DNA of 64,000 nt from UBA1234 sp964400015 (GTDB lineage: Bacteria; Bacillota; Clostridia; TANB77; UBA1234). The position numbers were made by a program, and so were the translations under genes. The stretch lies in assembly GCA_964400015.1 (NCBI GenBank), contig CAYNRR010000002.1, positions 62,001-126,000 on the forward strand. The letters are read 5' to 3'. The notes beneath the pieces were generated by a model, which was not told where the DNA came from, did no database searches, and worked only from the letters and a program-made list of their open reading frames with translations. This document shows positions 37,457-47,254 of the stretch, piece by piece (within the stretch, counting starts at the first letter, position 1; each line of letters begins with the position of its first letter).

Positions 37457-37838
37457 TTACAGAATATTGGCGAAAGTAATTATTTCTCTATTTCGCATAT
37501 CTTCAATGCTTCTTTTCAGTTTTCTGTAACTAACTTCATATGACTCTTTATCACTTTGCAAATAATAGCTATAACACTCAATTACCAAGTCCTCTATTTG
37601 ATTTATTTCATCATGGTAACCAATCATAATCCACTTGGTTTCATCGTTTTCCCATAGCTCTAATAATTTATTTACTTCCTTTTGCTTTTCATTTTCTTGC
37701 GTATCTTCTAAAGTTTTTTCAAAATTACCAACAACTTTTAATAATTCATTTCCGAGTATCTTCTATATATTTATTCACAAAATAGTTGCCACCAAAAATA
37801 ATTGCTAAAATAGTTAAAATAACAAATATATCTTTCAT
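37457..37838 (-). CDS. DUF4363-like protein, interrupted by +1 shift at CGG
   Basis: From ATG 37838 the frame runs 28 codons (a membrane helix: MKDIFVILTILAIIFGG), then meets CGG at 37754-37752 followed by AAA TGA. Skipping the C gives Gly-Asn-Glu-Leu-Leu and 98 codons to a TAA at 37457, for 126 aa. The restored soluble part has LWENDETKWIMIGYHDEINQ and a helical ending typical of DUF4363, small secreted or anchored clostridial proteins often paired with DUF421. The ATG directly follows the TAA of the DUF421 gene. No function is known. Apart from the extra base there is no decay. Confidence 0.72.
37752..37754 (-). other. +1 frameshift site at CGG in the DUF4363 gene
   Basis: Minus-strand context is GAT ACT CGG AAA TGA; the restored reading is GAT ACT (C) GGA AAT GAA. 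The seven bases from CGG onward match the helD site. Confidence 0.8.
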
Positions 37839-38517
37839 TTATTGCCCCTCTCTTTTCTCCTGAAAGAAAATCCCACCAGATTCATCTACAATTAAAACAA
37901 ATAAATTTTTTAACAAAACGTTTTTTTCTTTCAATTTTTTATTTAGCCAATCTTTGTTATATCCAATATATTTCAAATTATTTTCGTACAATTTTCCTTC
38001 AAAAACTATTATTCTAGGATATCCTACTTTAGTCGTCGTAAGTTTCATATCTTGCAATGTAACTGCATTTTTTTCTGGTTTAGGAATTACACTAACTTGT
38101 CCTGAAGTTTCAAGAATCACATATTCAACGTCTCTAATATCTGGATATCCTGCAATTCTAATTTGTTCTAGTAACTCTTCCATTCCATATCTTTGGCTCT
38201 TTAAATTAGTTTCTATTATTTGACCATTTTTCACAAGTATAGCTGGTTTTCCCGTTAAGATCTTATGAAAGAATTGAAATTTTACATTCAAATATGAAAC
38301 TACAAGTTCACCAAGTAATAGCGATAAAATAGGTATTATTCCTTGCAATATTGGTGTACCAGCATTTTGCATAGGTACACTTGCAACATCGGCAATCATA
38401 ATAACAACAACTAATTCAAAAGGTTGAAGCTGACCGAAGTTCTCTCTTGCCCATTAGTCTAATTGCAACAAGAACGAATACATATATAATAAGTGTTTTT
38501 ATAAAAGTAGTAGCCAC
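37839..38517 (-). CDS. DUF421 (YetF-like) membrane protein, interrupted by +1 shift at CGG
   Basis: The start is GTG 38517, 7 bases after AAGGAG. The first 27 codons end in RLMGKREL, then CGG (38436-38434) sends the frame to TGA six codons on. Skipping the C gives Gly-Gln-Leu-Gln-Pro-Phe-Glu-Leu, exactly the RLMGKR-GQLQPFELVV signature of the family, and runs on to TAA at 37839, total 225 aa. Three N-terminal membrane helices and two soluble DUF421 lobes follow (PAILVKNGQI and VEYVILETSGQVSVIPK). Homologues form tetrameric membrane assemblies; the biochemical role is unclear. It overlaps the start of the DUF4363 gene as an operon. Confidence 0.82.
38434..38436 (-). other. +1 frameshift site at CGG in the DUF421 gene
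   Basis: Minus-strand context is GAA CTT CGG TCA GCT; the restored reading is GAA CTT (C) GGT CAG CTT. The Gly-Gln after the shift is a conserved family motif, which fixes the shift point almost to the base. Confidence 0.85.
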
Positions 38518-38657
38518 GTTTTTTCTCCTTAATTCATTATTTATTAAGAATATCTTTTTACAAATTTCAAAAAAATATTCTAAAACTGTATAAATTTATT
38601 ATTTAATGTGAATACTTATTTTATCTAAAACTCACTTTATAAAGGAGGTAAGTTAAA

Positions 38658-39026
38658 ATGGATAACAAATCCAAAAATCAATCTAATCAAATGACAATGG
38701 GAGGCATGATTACTAGATTTATTACATCTGCAATCATATTAGCTGTCACAGCATTTTTTACACCTGGTTTTGAAATCGCATCTTTTTGGACGTTATTACT
38801 CGCAGCCCTAGTTTTAGCTATAATGGATTATTTATTTAACGCATTGTTAGGCGTAAATGCAACACCATTTGGCAGAGGAATTATCGGCTTCGTAGTTTCA
38901 GTGGTAGTTCTATATGCGACTCAATTCTTTGTTTCAGGATATAACATAAGTATGCTTTCAGCAATCGTTGGAGCAGTCATCTATGGTATAATTGCAGGAA
39001 TAGTGCCAGGAACACAATCATTATAA
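38658..39026 (+). CDS. Phage-holin-4 family small membrane protein
   Basis: 122 aa with four hydrophobic segments and short loops: a polar Asn/Gln-rich N-terminus, then helices at about 19-36, 43-62, 74-92 and 98-118. The GxxTRF and LLGVNATPFGRG-like pattern is that of the PF04020 (mycobacterial 4TM/phage holin IV) group. These are chromosomal proteins not tied to a prophage. An AGGAGG site precedes the ATG. It is monocistronic with its own terminator, divergent from the DUF421 operon. Confidence 0.75.
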   Translation: MDNKSKNQSNQMTMGGMITRFITSAIILAVTAFFTPGFEIASFWTLLLAALVLAIMDYLFNALLGVNATPFGRGIIGFVVSVVVLYATQFFVSGYNISMLSAIVGAVIYGIIAGIVPGTQSL

Positions 39027-39031
39027 AAAAT

Positions 39032-39062
39032 AAAGTGTAGTACCAATCCGATACTACACTTT
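39032..39062. terminator. Bidirectional terminator
   Basis: AAAGTGTAGTA (39032-39042) and TACTACACTTT (39052-39062) form an 11-bp stem between the convergent holin-like and MBL genes. Confidence 0.88.
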
Positions 39063-39074
39063 TCTTGTATTTAT

Positions 39075-40715
39075 TTACTTCAAAATTTCCACAATTTGAC
39101 GTTCTAACTCTTTCAATTTTTCCATTATTTCTTTTACTTTTGAGTCTGTCATTTCGTCTTTTAAATCTTCGCCAACTATTGTTGTCATCTCTGCAAGTTC
39201 TTCGCGAAGAGTTTCCATTTTCTCTAATACTTCCAAACGTATATATTGATTTTCGTTTGGTGAACGTAACTCTGCTGTTTTCTTGATTCTTTCTAAATCA
39301 ATTTCATATACATCTCCACGCATTGGTATTTCTACTGGAATTCCGAATTGATTGCCTATCTCTTCTGCAAGTTCATATTGTGCGTCTTCATCACCATGAA
39401 CTAAATAAATTTGCTTTGGCTTTTTCTTAAATGTTTCTACGAAATTTAATAAACCATTTTTATCAGCATGTCCAGAAAAACCTTCAATATATCTTATTTC
39501 TGCATTTACAGTTATTTCTTCTCCAAACAATTTTACATTTTTGGCACCATCAACAATTTTTCTACCTAGAGTACCTATTGCTTGATATCCAACAAATAAA
39601 ATTGTACTATCCTTTCTCCAAAGATTATGTTTTAAGTGATGTTTAATACGTCCAACTTCACACATACCACTGGCAGAAATTATAATTGATTGATTGGCTG
39701 TTTCGTTTAATTGCTTTGATTCATCTACTGATTGAGTAAAACGTAATCCATTAAAATCAAGTGGACGTTTTCCCTCTCTAATGTCTTCTTGAACATATTC
39801 ATCTAAACAGTCTAAATTCTTCAAAAACACTTCTGTTGCAGATGTGGCTAGTGGGCTATCTACATATACTTTAGCATCCATTACCTCATCAAATCTTCTT
39901 CTAAATTCTTCATCTTCATTTTGTTTACTTTTTTGCAATTCATATAATATCTCTTGCGTTCTACCTACGGCAAATGATGGAATGATTACATTTCCACCTC
40001 TTTCAAGTGTTTTAGAAACTATATTTAAGAAAGCTTCTGCTTTAGATTCTTTCTCCTCATGCAATCTATTACCATAAGTTGATTCCATTATCAAAATATC
40101 TGTATCATCAATTGTGCAATGCTCTCTTAGAAGCGGAATATCATTATTTCCTAGGTCACCAGTAAATACAATCTTTTGCTCTTTTCCATCTTCTTTAACC
40201 CAAACTTCAATTATACTTGAGCCAAGCATATGACCAGCATCTCTAAATCTAACTCTAATGTTAGGATCTATTTGAAACATCTCGTCATATTGAACACGTT
40301 CAAATAATGAAAGCGAATCAATCGCATCATCATAAGTGTACAAAGGTGGTAACTCGTGTTTGCCTTCTCTTCTACGTTTTCTGTTTAACCATTCTATTTC
40401 TGATTCTTGTATATAACCACTATCCGGTAACATTATTTCACAAAGATCACATGTAGCTTTCGTAGCATATACTGGACCTCTATATCCATCAACATATAGT
40501 TTTGGTATTCTGCCTGAGTGGTCGATATGTGCGTGTGATAATAAAACAAAATCTATTTCTTCAGGATTAAATAAAAATGAATCACTATTTAACATTATTT
40601 CTTTTTGCTGACCTTGATATAAACCACAATCCATGATGAATTTTTTTGTTTTAGTTTCGACTAAAATATTTGAACCTGTAACAGTTCTCGTAGCACCTAA
40701 AAAGGTAATTTTCAT
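39075..40715 (-). CDS. Native MBL/beta-CASP ribonuclease-like protein
   Basis: 546 aa. It has FLGATRTVTGSN at the N-terminus, LLSHAHIDHSGRIP near 60, RDAGHMLGSSII near 157, FTGDLGN near 178, the beta-CASP part with IIPSFAVGRTQEI near 240 and SASGMCEVGR near 347, and GFSGHADK and LVHGDE in the C-terminal RMMBL domain. It belongs to the bacterial CPSF-like exonuclease group (YsmA/TTHA0252-type). It is only distantly like the foreign MBL at 35697 and has native codon use with no in-frame CGG. A charged helical tail ends the protein. Monocistronic; ftsK lies immediately upstream. Confidence 0.88.
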   Translation of the reverse strand: MKITFLGATRTVTGSNILVETKTKKFIMDCGLYQGQQKEIMLNSDSFLFNPEEIDFVLLSHAHIDHSGRIPKLYVDGYRGPVYATKATCDLCEIMLPDSGYIQESEIEWLNRKRRREGKHELPPLYTYDDAIDSLSLFERVQYDEMFQIDPNIRVRFRDAGHMLGSSIIEVWVKEDGKEQKIVFTGDLGNNDIPLLREHCTIDDTDILIMESTYGNRLHEEKESKAEAFLNIVSKTLERGGNVIIPSFAVGRTQEILYELQKSKQNEDEEFRRRFDEVMDAKVYVDSPLATSATEVFLKNLDCLDEYVQEDIREGKRPLDFNGLRFTQSVDESKQLNETANQSIIISASGMCEVGRIKHHLKHNLWRKDSTILFVGYQAIGTLGRKIVDGAKNVKLFGEEITVNAEIRYIEGFSGHADKNGLLNFVETFKKKPKQIYLVHGDEDAQYELAEEIGNQFGIPVEIPMRGDVYEIDLERIKKTAELRSPNENQYIRLEVLEKMETLREELAEMTTIVGEDLKDEMTDSKVKEIMEKLKELERQIVEILK

Positions 40716-40748
40716 AAGTATCCTCCTTTATTTTTTCAACAGTAAAAG

Positions 40749-43229
40749 TTATTCCCCTGATGCCTCATCGTATTCATCAGAATCAGTTTCTTCCTCAAAA
40801 TACATTTCACCTTGTTCATTCATTTCTTCCCATTCTTCTTTTGATATTAAAACTTTTCTTGGCTTAGAGCCTTGTGATTCAGAAACAATTCCTCTCTCTT
40901 CCATTTGATCTACAATTCTTCCTGCTCTAGCATAACCAACTCTAAATTTACGTTGTATCATCGAAGCTGAAATTTGTCCTAGATTAACAGCTAGCTCAAT
41001 TGCATCTGTTAATAGCTCATCGCAATCATCCTCTGCATCAGGACTTGGTGCTGGTGCATCAGCCTTAGCAAGTTTTTCTATTATATTTTCATTATATACA
41101 GCTGGTGTAGAAGCTTTAACTGTTTCTACGACACTTTCAATTTCACTATCTGAAACGAATGCACCTTGCAACCTTATTGGTTTTGGTTCACCTACTGGTA
41201 AGAACAACATATCTCCTTTTCCAAGTAATTTTTCAGCACCACCCATATCTAAAATTGTTCTTGAGTCAATTTGTGATGAAACTGTAAAAGCAATTCTTGA
41301 AGGTATGTTAGCTTTAATGATACCTGTAATAACATCAACAGATGGTCTTTGAGTTGCAATAATCAAATACATTCCTGCAGCACGTGCCATTTGAGCTAGT
41401 CTACAAATTGCATCTTCAACATCATTAGGTGCAACCATCATCAAATCTGCAAGCTCGTCTACAATAATTACTATTTGTGGAAGAACTCCTTCTTCGCCCT
41501 CATTTTTCAATAATTCATTATAGCCTTTAATATCTCTTACACCTTTTGAGGCAAACAAGTTATATCTGTTAACCATTTCTTGAACAGCCCAATTTAATGC
41601 TCCTGCTGCTTTCTTAGGATCTGTTACAACTGGAATTAGTAAGTGTGGAATTCCATTGTAAACTCCAAGTTCAACTACTTTTGGATCTATTAAAATAAGT
41701 TTTACTTCATTTGGAGTAGCTTTATACAATATACTCATAATAATTGAATTTATGCATACACTTTTACCAGAACCTGTACTACCTGAAATAAGCATATGAG
41801 GCATCTTTGAAATATCTGCAACATATGATTCACCATCAATTGTTTTTCCAAGAGTAAATGAAACTTTTGATGAAGCGTTTTTGAAATTATCTGATTCAAT
41901 AACTTCACGCATAGTTACCATATCCGTTGTTCTATTTGGAACTTCAATTCCAACTGCTGACTTACCTGGAATTGGAGCTTCTATTCTTATTGACTTAGCT
42001 GCAAGGTTTAGTGCTATATCATCTGATAGGTTCAAAATTTTGCTAACCTTTACACCTATATTAGGTTGTAATTCATATCTTGTAACTGTTGGACCTCTTG
42101 TTACATTTGTAACTTTCGCATCAACACCAAAGCTTGCTAATGTTTTTTGTAATTTAATCGCAATTTCTTTTAATTCTTTACTTGAATAATCTTTACTTGA
42201 ATGCTTAGCTTGCTTTAACAAATCAACTGGAGGGAATTCGTAATTTTCGTATTCTTCCATTTGATTATGTTCAAGATTAAGTTCTTCTGCCACATTTGTT
42301 TCTTCTTTTTCTTGCTTTTTCTTTGAAAACAATTGTTTAATATTTTTCTTAGTATTTTCTTTTTCTGTTTTTAATTTTTCTAATTCCTCATCGTCTTCTT
42401 CAAGACTCTCAATTACACTCTCGTCTAATTCATCTGGATTTGATTCAAAGCCTTCTTCTTCAATTTCTTCTGTTTCTTCCTCGTATTCTTCCTCTTCTTC
42501 TTCATCTTCTATTCCATCTAAATCAAAACTTAATTGACCTGCTGATTCGATTAACTCAGCCTGTGAAGTAATTTTTCTAAATCTTTCACTATTTCTTGTC
42601 TTAGGTTTTACCTTAGAATTTTTTGAAACAGCAACATATTCTTTTTTAGTTGCACTAATCACATCAGCAATAGATTCTTGAATTGCAACAATTATTGCTG
42701 AGAAAGTTATACCAGTAGTTATTGATGCAAACACAACAGCTAAACTCCACAATATAACTCTTGTAGCTGTCATTCCAAACATAAAATCAAGTCCTGACAC
42801 AATCGATGAACCAATTAGTCCTCCACCAATTCCGTCAATACCCATTCTGCACCATTCTTTTAGATAATCTCCAGCAGCTACTAGCTTTCCTGCTTCTTTT
42901 AAACTTTCCACATATTCAATTGGTGTTTTAAATGTAGACATTATCGCTGAAGATAAAAATACCATCACAAGTACTAAAAATGATTTTAATTTAAATCTTG
43001 AAAAATCTCTAAAAATAACATATATGCCTAGAAAAACAAGTATGATAGGAACTGCGTACATTATTTTTCCAATGCAACCTAATAATATACTCTTAATAAG
43101 ATTCCCAACAACACCGTTTGAACCACTACTATATACAAAAATGCCAAGAATAATACCTATTAAAATAAACCCAACTGATGTTGCGTCTATATTTATTTCT
43201 CCATTCTTCTTTTTCTTTTTTCTTGCCAC
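40749..43229 (-). CDS. ftsK: DNA translocase FtsK/SpoIIIE
   Basis: 826 aa. Four N-terminal membrane helices (about 18-180), a long acidic and Lys-rich linker with Glu runs (near 235-300), then the motor: Walker A SGSTGSGKSVCIN near 475, Walker B IVIIVDELADLMM near 580, and QRPSVDVITGIIKANIPSRI after it. The gamma winged-helix domain (MIQRKFRVGYARAGRIVDQM) occupies about 755-800. The protein pumps DNA across the septum in division and/or into the forespore; FtsK and SpoIIIE roles cannot be told apart here. It ends 33 bases before the MBL gene start. Confidence 0.95.
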   Translation of the reverse strand: MARKKKKKNGEINIDATSVGFILIGIILGIFVYSSGSNGVVGNLIKSILLGCIGKIMYAVPIILVFLGIYVIFRDFSRFKLKSFLVLVMVFLSSAIMSTFKTPIEYVESLKEAGKLVAAGDYLKEWCRMGIDGIGGGLIGSSIVSGLDFMFGMTATRVILWSLAVVFASITTGITFSAIIVAIQESIADVISATKKEYVAVSKNSKVKPKTRNSERFRKITSQAELIESAGQLSFDLDGIEDEEEEEEYEEETEEIEEEGFESNPDELDESVIESLEEDDEELEKLKTEKENTKKNIKQLFSKKKQEKEETNVAEELNLEHNQMEEYENYEFPPVDLLKQAKHSSKDYSSKELKEIAIKLQKTLASFGVDAKVTNVTRGPTVTRYELQPNIGVKVSKILNLSDDIALNLAAKSIRIEAPIPGKSAVGIEVPNRTTDMVTMREVIESDNFKNASSKVSFTLGKTIDGESYVADISKMPHMLISGSTGSGKSVCINSIIMSILYKATPNEVKLILIDPKVVELGVYNGIPHLLIPVVTDPKKAAGALNWAVQEMVNRYNLFASKGVRDIKGYNELLKNEGEEGVLPQIVIIVDELADLMMVAPNDVEDAICRLAQMARAAGMYLIIATQRPSVDVITGIIKANIPSRIAFTVSSQIDSRTILDMGGAEKLLGKGDMLFLPVGEPKPIRLQGAFVSDSEIESVVETVKASTPAVYNENIIEKLAKADAPAPSPDAEDDCDELLTDAIELAVNLGQISASMIQRKFRVGYARAGRIVDQMEERGIVSESQGSKPRKVLISKEEWEEMNEQGEMYFEEETDSDEYDEASGE

Positions 43230-43287
43230 TTAATCATCACCTCTCACAAATATCTTATCTCAATGAACTTTTAAATGCAACAAAAAA

Positions 43288-43319
43288 AGTGCGATTAAAT
43301 TAGTATTTTCATCGCACTT
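43288..43319 (-). terminator. Terminator after the 145-aa coiled-coil gene
   Basis: AAGTGCGAT (43288-43296) pairs with ATCGCACTT (43311-43319), followed on the minus strand by a T7 run. Confidence 0.85.
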
Positions 43320-43327
43320 CTATGACA

Positions 43328-43765
43328 TTATTTTAGTTCTTTTCTGTTATCTTTTATAATATCAAGCTTATCTTGCAAGTTAGCTTCAAGCTCTGCTAAA
43401 ATATCGTCTGCATATTTTTTTGTACCATCAATTAAGTCTTTTGAAAAAGCATTAGCACTATCTATAATTTCAGTTTTTTGTTCATATGCCTTTTTAGTAA
43501 TTTCATGTTCGTCAATCATAGCGATAATTCTATTTTCAGCTTCCTTAATCAATTGATTTGCTTCTTTTTGAGCATCAACTAAAATTTTTTGTCTTTCTTC
43601 CTTAACCCACTTTGCTTGCTTCAATTCATCTGGTAATTTTAATTTTATATCATTAACTACAGATAACAATTCTTCTTTATCTATTAAAGTTCTTTTTGTT
43701 AAAGGTATACTAGTACTTCTATTTAGCATTTCTTCAAGTGTTTCAAGCAACGTTAATACTTCCAT
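43328..43765 (-). CDS. Coiled-coil ATPase-subunit-like protein
   Basis: 145 aa, almost all charged helix with long coiled-coil prediction by eye (Lys/Glu heptads between 45 and 145). Databases often label such clostridial neighbours of rsmD as ATP synthase subunit B/H-like, from composition alone. No membrane segment. It starts 6 bases after rsmD and ends at a strong terminator, so the two form an operon. A DivIVA-like or scaffold role is conceivable but not shown. Confidence 0.65.
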   Translation of the reverse strand: MEVLTLLETLEEMLNRSTSIPLTKRTLIDKEELLSVVNDIKLKLPDELKQAKWVKEERQKILVDAQKEANQLIKEAENRIIAMIDEHEITKKAYEQKTEIIDSANAFSKDLIDGTKKYADDILAELEANLQDKLDIIKDNRKELK

Positions 43766-43771
43766 GACGCG

Positions 43772-44320
43772 TTACCCCTTTCGTTTAAATAGATTCAATA
43801 TATTTCTTCCATATCTTTTGTTATTATATATTTCTAATTCACCTATTTCTTCAGGCACTTCTTCATTAGTATCAGTCTCAAGGATAACGATTCCATCGTC
43901 GCTTAGCAAATCATATTCTGAAATCAATTTTATTGAATCAATTCCCATTCCTTTGTTGTATGGTGGATCAATAAAAATTATATCAAACTTATTACCCCTT
44001 AACTTTTTTAGAACTTGCTTATAATCAAGATTATAAATATGCGATTCATTTGCAAATTGTGCTTTTTCAACATTTTCTTTTATGACACGAACACATTGTG
44101 CATTTATATCAGAAAAATAACACTCATTAGCACCTCTGCTTAAAGCCTCAATGCCAACGGCTCCACTTCCTGCAAACAAATCAAGAAACTTACAATCAAT
44201 AATTCTTCCAGTTAATATGCTAAATAGTGCTTCTCTAACCATATCTCTTGTTGGTCTTGTAGAATCACCATCAATTGTTTTTATTAAAAGACCTTTTCTT
44301 TTTCCTGCAATAATACGCAT
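43772..44320 (-). CDS. rsmD: 16S rRNA (guanine-966-N2)-methyltransferase
   Basis: 182 aa. The N-terminal MRIIAGKRKG and RPTRDMVREALFSIL motif, SAM-binding FLDLFAGSGAVGIEAL (near 43-58) and catalytic FIDPPYNKG (near 115) identify RsmD, which methylates G966 of 16S rRNA on the assembling 30S subunit. Length is standard. The usual partner coaD is not adjacent; instead a coiled-coil gene follows. Confidence 0.95.
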   Translation of the reverse strand: MRIIAGKRKGLLIKTIDGDSTRPTRDMVREALFSILTGRIIDCKFLDLFAGSGAVGIEALSRGANECYFSDINAQCVRVIKENVEKAQFANESHIYNLDYKQVLKKLRGNKFDIIFIDPPYNKGMGIDSIKLISEYDLLSDDGIVILETDTNEEVPEEIGELEIYNNKRYGRNILNLFKRKG

Positions 44321-44396
44321 AATAACCCTCTTTCATACGACTATTTTAATTAGAATTGGTAAATATGTCAACCTTTGTAATCAAAATGTAATATTT

Positions 44397-45041
44397 CTAT
44401 TTTTTACTATAATTCGATGCAAATTTCTCTGAAAAAGTTTTTCTATGAATCATGCACAAGCCATTTTTCTTAATCGCTTCAATATGAGCTTTTGTTCCAT
44501 AACCTTTATGTTTTTCAAAGCCATACATCGGAAATAATTCATCATACTCTTTCATCATTCTATCCCTTGTAACTTTTGCTATAATTGAAGCTGCAGCAAT
44601 TGAAATACTTAATGCGTCTCCTTTTATAATTGGTAAAAATGGAATTCCATTTGTATCTACATTTTTTTCAGCATCAATTAAAACATAGTCTGGTTTTTCT
44701 TCTAAATCAAGTAGTGCCATGTGCATTGCACGTCTTGTAGCATTTAAAATATTTATTTCATCGATTACATTGTTATCTACTATTCCCACACCCCATGCAA
44801 TAGCTTTTTCGGTAATTTCTTCATAAAGCTTTTCTCTTTTCTTTTCAGAAAGTTTTTTTGAATCATTAACACCTTCTATCAAGCAATCTTTTGGCAAAAT
44901 AACAGCTCCTGCGACAACAGGACCAGCAAGTGGGCCTCTACCTGCCTCATCAATTCCAGCTATATATTGATATCCCTTTTCATAAAGTCCTTTTTCATAT
45001 TCACTAAGTTTTATTAGTCTTTCTACTTCTTCTTCCTTCAT
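44397..45041 (-). CDS. rnhB: Ribonuclease HII
   Basis: 214 aa. The signature YIAGIDEAGRGPLAGPVVAG (near 27-46) with the catalytic Asp-Glu pair, the VLIDAE region near 130 and IAAASIIAKVTRD near 162 are all present. The enzyme nicks 5' of ribonucleotides in DNA-RNA hybrids. A GGGATG-type site precedes the ATG. It is single, with about 75 bases to the divergent-looking rsmD start on the same strand. Confidence 0.96.
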   Translation of the reverse strand: MKEEEVERLIKLSEYEKGLYEKGYQYIAGIDEAGRGPLAGPVVAGAVILPKDCLIEGVNDSKKLSEKKREKLYEEITEKAIAWGVGIVDNNVIDEINILNATRRAMHMALLDLEEKPDYVLIDAEKNVDTNGIPFLPIIKGDALSISIAAASIIAKVTRDRMMKEYDELFPMYGFEKHKGYGTKAHIEAIKKNGLCMIHRKTFSEKFASNYSKK

Positions 45042-45106
45042 TTGTACATCCCCTTTACTTAAAACATTCTAGCACAAATAAATTTAATAGTATACAAAAA
45101 TAACAA

Positions 45107-45144
45107 AAAGCCAGGTAAGTAGCTCTTCATTCTTACCTGACTTT
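45107..45144 (-). terminator. Terminator of the SSB-like gene
   Basis: AAAGCCAGGTAAG (45107-45119) pairs with CTTACCTGACTTT (45132-45144), followed on the minus strand by a short T-run. Confidence 0.82.
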
Positions 45145-45170
45145 CATATAGAGGATGATTATTATGAATA

Positions 45171-45848
45171 CTATGCATTTTGCTCTACGGGATTGCTATC
45201 TTCAATAGCTTCTTCTGTATCTAATTCATCTTTTTTGATTTCCATTTTTGATATTGATACTTCATAAGCTCTTCTAATTTCAGAAGTTCCATCTTCAAAC
45301 TTCTTTTCATATTGTCTACTTTGGATTCTACCCCAAAGTTTTACTTTTTCTCCAACTTCAATGTTTTGGCAAAATCTTGCGTTTCTTCCCCATGCTATAC
45401 AAGGAATATAATCAGACTTATTATATGCTCTATTTACAGCTAATAAGATATCTGCAATTTCTCTGCCAAATGGTGTTGTTCTATATATAGGTTTTTTGCA
45501 AATGAAGCCTGTTAAACAGATTTCATTTGGATTAGTTGTATCAGTTTCTTCAGTTTGTAATTTTATATCTTTCACAAAAACTGTCAAAACCAATTTGTTT
45601 TTTTCATTTTCGTAGTTATTGTAAGATCTGAATTGACCATCAATAACAACTTTTTGACCAATTTTAAAATCATCTGTTAATATTCTTTCAGATACAGTAA
45701 CTGGTATAATGTCACTGTTTTCACTTAATCTTGGTACTTCGATATTAAAACTATAAAATCCTTCACCATATACTTCATGACTAAATGTTTTCTCTGAAAC
45801 AATAGTACCTATAAGTGTAATTACATTGTTTTCACTATAATTTATCAC
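45171..45848 (-). CDS. Single-stranded DNA-binding protein with two OB folds
   Basis: 225 aa. Two tandem SSB-like OB domains: residues 5-100 (NVITLIGTIVSE...GEGFYSFNIEVPRLS) and 105-205 (EICLTGFICKKPIYRTTPFGRE and YIPCIAWGRNARF). The second matches canonical SSB strands closely; the first is more diverged. The acidic tail has Glu and Asp but no clear Asp-Asp-Leu-Pro-Phe tip, so recruitment of partners may differ. This is not the usual rpsF-ssb-rpsR operon copy; it stands alone with its own terminator. Confidence 0.75.
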   Translation of the reverse strand: MINYSENNVITLIGTIVSEKTFSHEVYGEGFYSFNIEVPRLSENSDIIPVTVSERILTDDFKIGQKVVIDGQFRSYNNYENEKNKLVLTVFVKDIKLQTEETDTTNPNEICLTGFICKKPIYRTTPFGREIADILLAVNRAYNKSDYIPCIAWGRNARFCQNIEVGEKVKLWGRIQSRQYEKKFEDGTSEIRRAYEVSISKMEIKKDELDTEEAIEDSNPVEQNA

Positions 45849-46051
45849 TTTTTATCCCCCTCATTTGCTAATTAAATTTCTTTCTTTTTGTATTTTTATT
45901 CTCTATCCGGGAATTTTATTCCCTAAGCACAGTTCATAGTATAGCATAATTTTCCAGCCTTGTCTACATAATTTTCCAAAAATGTCTACTTTTTTTACAT
46001 AATTTTACTTCAATTCGCTAATTTTTAGTCATATTTTACCATTTTATTCCA

Positions 46052-47137
46052 CTATTTTTGTGCATTTACCCTTTTTAATAAAACTTCTTCAGGAGTATAA
46101 AACTTATAAATCAACGTTCTTTTTTGCCTATTATTCAATAATCTACGCATTAACATTAGCTCACTTGCCATAACACCAATATCTATTTTCGATAAATATG
46201 GGCAGGTAAAAATCTTACATGGTAAGCACTTTACTTTACAAGTACCGTCCTTATTATTATGTTCACATTTTCTGACAACTTTAAAGCAACAACCATCCGT
46301 TTTAGGAACAGGATATCTGCTAAACAAATTTTTATGTCTTTGAGCAACACAGCTATCATTTTTAAAATTGCAAAAAGCAAATTTCGAGAATATTTCATCC
46401 ATGTCCTTGCAAATAACATCATATATATATTGATATCTTTCCTCATCTTTTTCTAAAGTTATTGCATAAATAAACTTTTGAAGTTCTGATACTATAAACC
46501 TACTTTCATTAGTTTTTTCAGAATCAATAAAATACGGAACAATATTGGCTGATTCAACAAGCTTTAACAATACTTCCATTACGAAATCAACATCATATTT
46601 ATTGTTTTCAAAATTCACGTCTTCTCTTTTAGAATTTTGAATTATAATATTTAAAGCCTCTTCTGTAATTTGCTCTAACTCCATACAATTTACAGAAAAC
46701 GCTATATCGTTCATTCTCCTTCTCATCAGTGTATTCCACAATGGATACGATGAAATGCTAGAAATATCAAGTACAACAACTATCTTTTCTCTATTCGATA
46801 ATAATTCTATATCAAAATTTTCAGTCCATTTTTTATAAAAGTTTATTTTCGACTCATATTCTTTTCCTGCATAATATGAATTTATTTTTTTAGAATCTTC
46901 ATATTTTACATTTTCTATTTTTACTGCGTTTACTCCTGTAGGCTCAATTCCTTTCGTTTCAAAAAGCAAAGCAAGTTCTACATTATTAAAATCTATATCA
47001 TCTATTTTTTCCACCACGTTGTCACTGTTAAAATAGCAATACTTATACTCCAAATAATCATTTATCTTTAATATTAAATCAGCACTATCTGTGCCTATGC
47101 TCTTAATCTTATCTAATTTTTCTTTTGAAATCATCAT
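46052..47137 (-). CDS. Hypothetical protein with Cys-rich C-terminus
   Basis: 361 aa with no signal peptide. The C-terminal third (about 265-325) has around eleven Cys, including GCC, KCEHN, CKVKCLPCKIFTCP spacings that suggest a metal site or an Fe-S cluster. The N-terminal part is charged and helical with a VLDISSISSYP strand near 125. Two adjacent ATG codons (47137, 47134) follow a GAGAGG site. No family is recognised by eye. It is monocistronic in an otherwise ordinary segment. Confidence 0.6.
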   Translation of the reverse strand: MMISKEKLDKIKSIGTDSADLILKINDYLEYKYCYFNSDNVVEKIDDIDFNNVELALLFETKGIEPTGVNAVKIENVKYEDSKKINSYYAGKEYESKINFYKKWTENFDIELLSNREKIVVVLDISSISSYPLWNTLMRRRMNDIAFSVNCMELEQITEEALNIIIQNSKREDVNFENNKYDVDFVMEVLLKLVESANIVPYFIDSEKTNESRFIVSELQKFIYAITLEKDEERYQYIYDVICKDMDEIFSKFAFCNFKNDSCVAQRHKNLFSRYPVPKTDGCCFKVVRKCEHNNKDGTCKVKCLPCKIFTCPYLSKIDIGVMASELMLMRRLLNNRQKRTLIYKFYTPEEVLLKRVNAQK

Positions 47138-47220
47138 AATATCCTCTCTTCTTTAGAATGATTTAAAAACATTATACCAATAAAGTTTAAACATATAAAG
47201 GTAGTTTTTATTAAACGTGA

Positions 47221-47250
47221 GAAGCGTCTTGAACTAAATCAAGACGCTTC
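47221..47250 (-). terminator. Hairpin after the 134-aa gene
   Basis: GAAGCGTCTTGA (47221-47232) and TCAAGACGCTTC (47239-47250) are perfectly complementary; the following T content is low. Confidence 0.7.
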
Positions 47251-47254
47251 ACGC

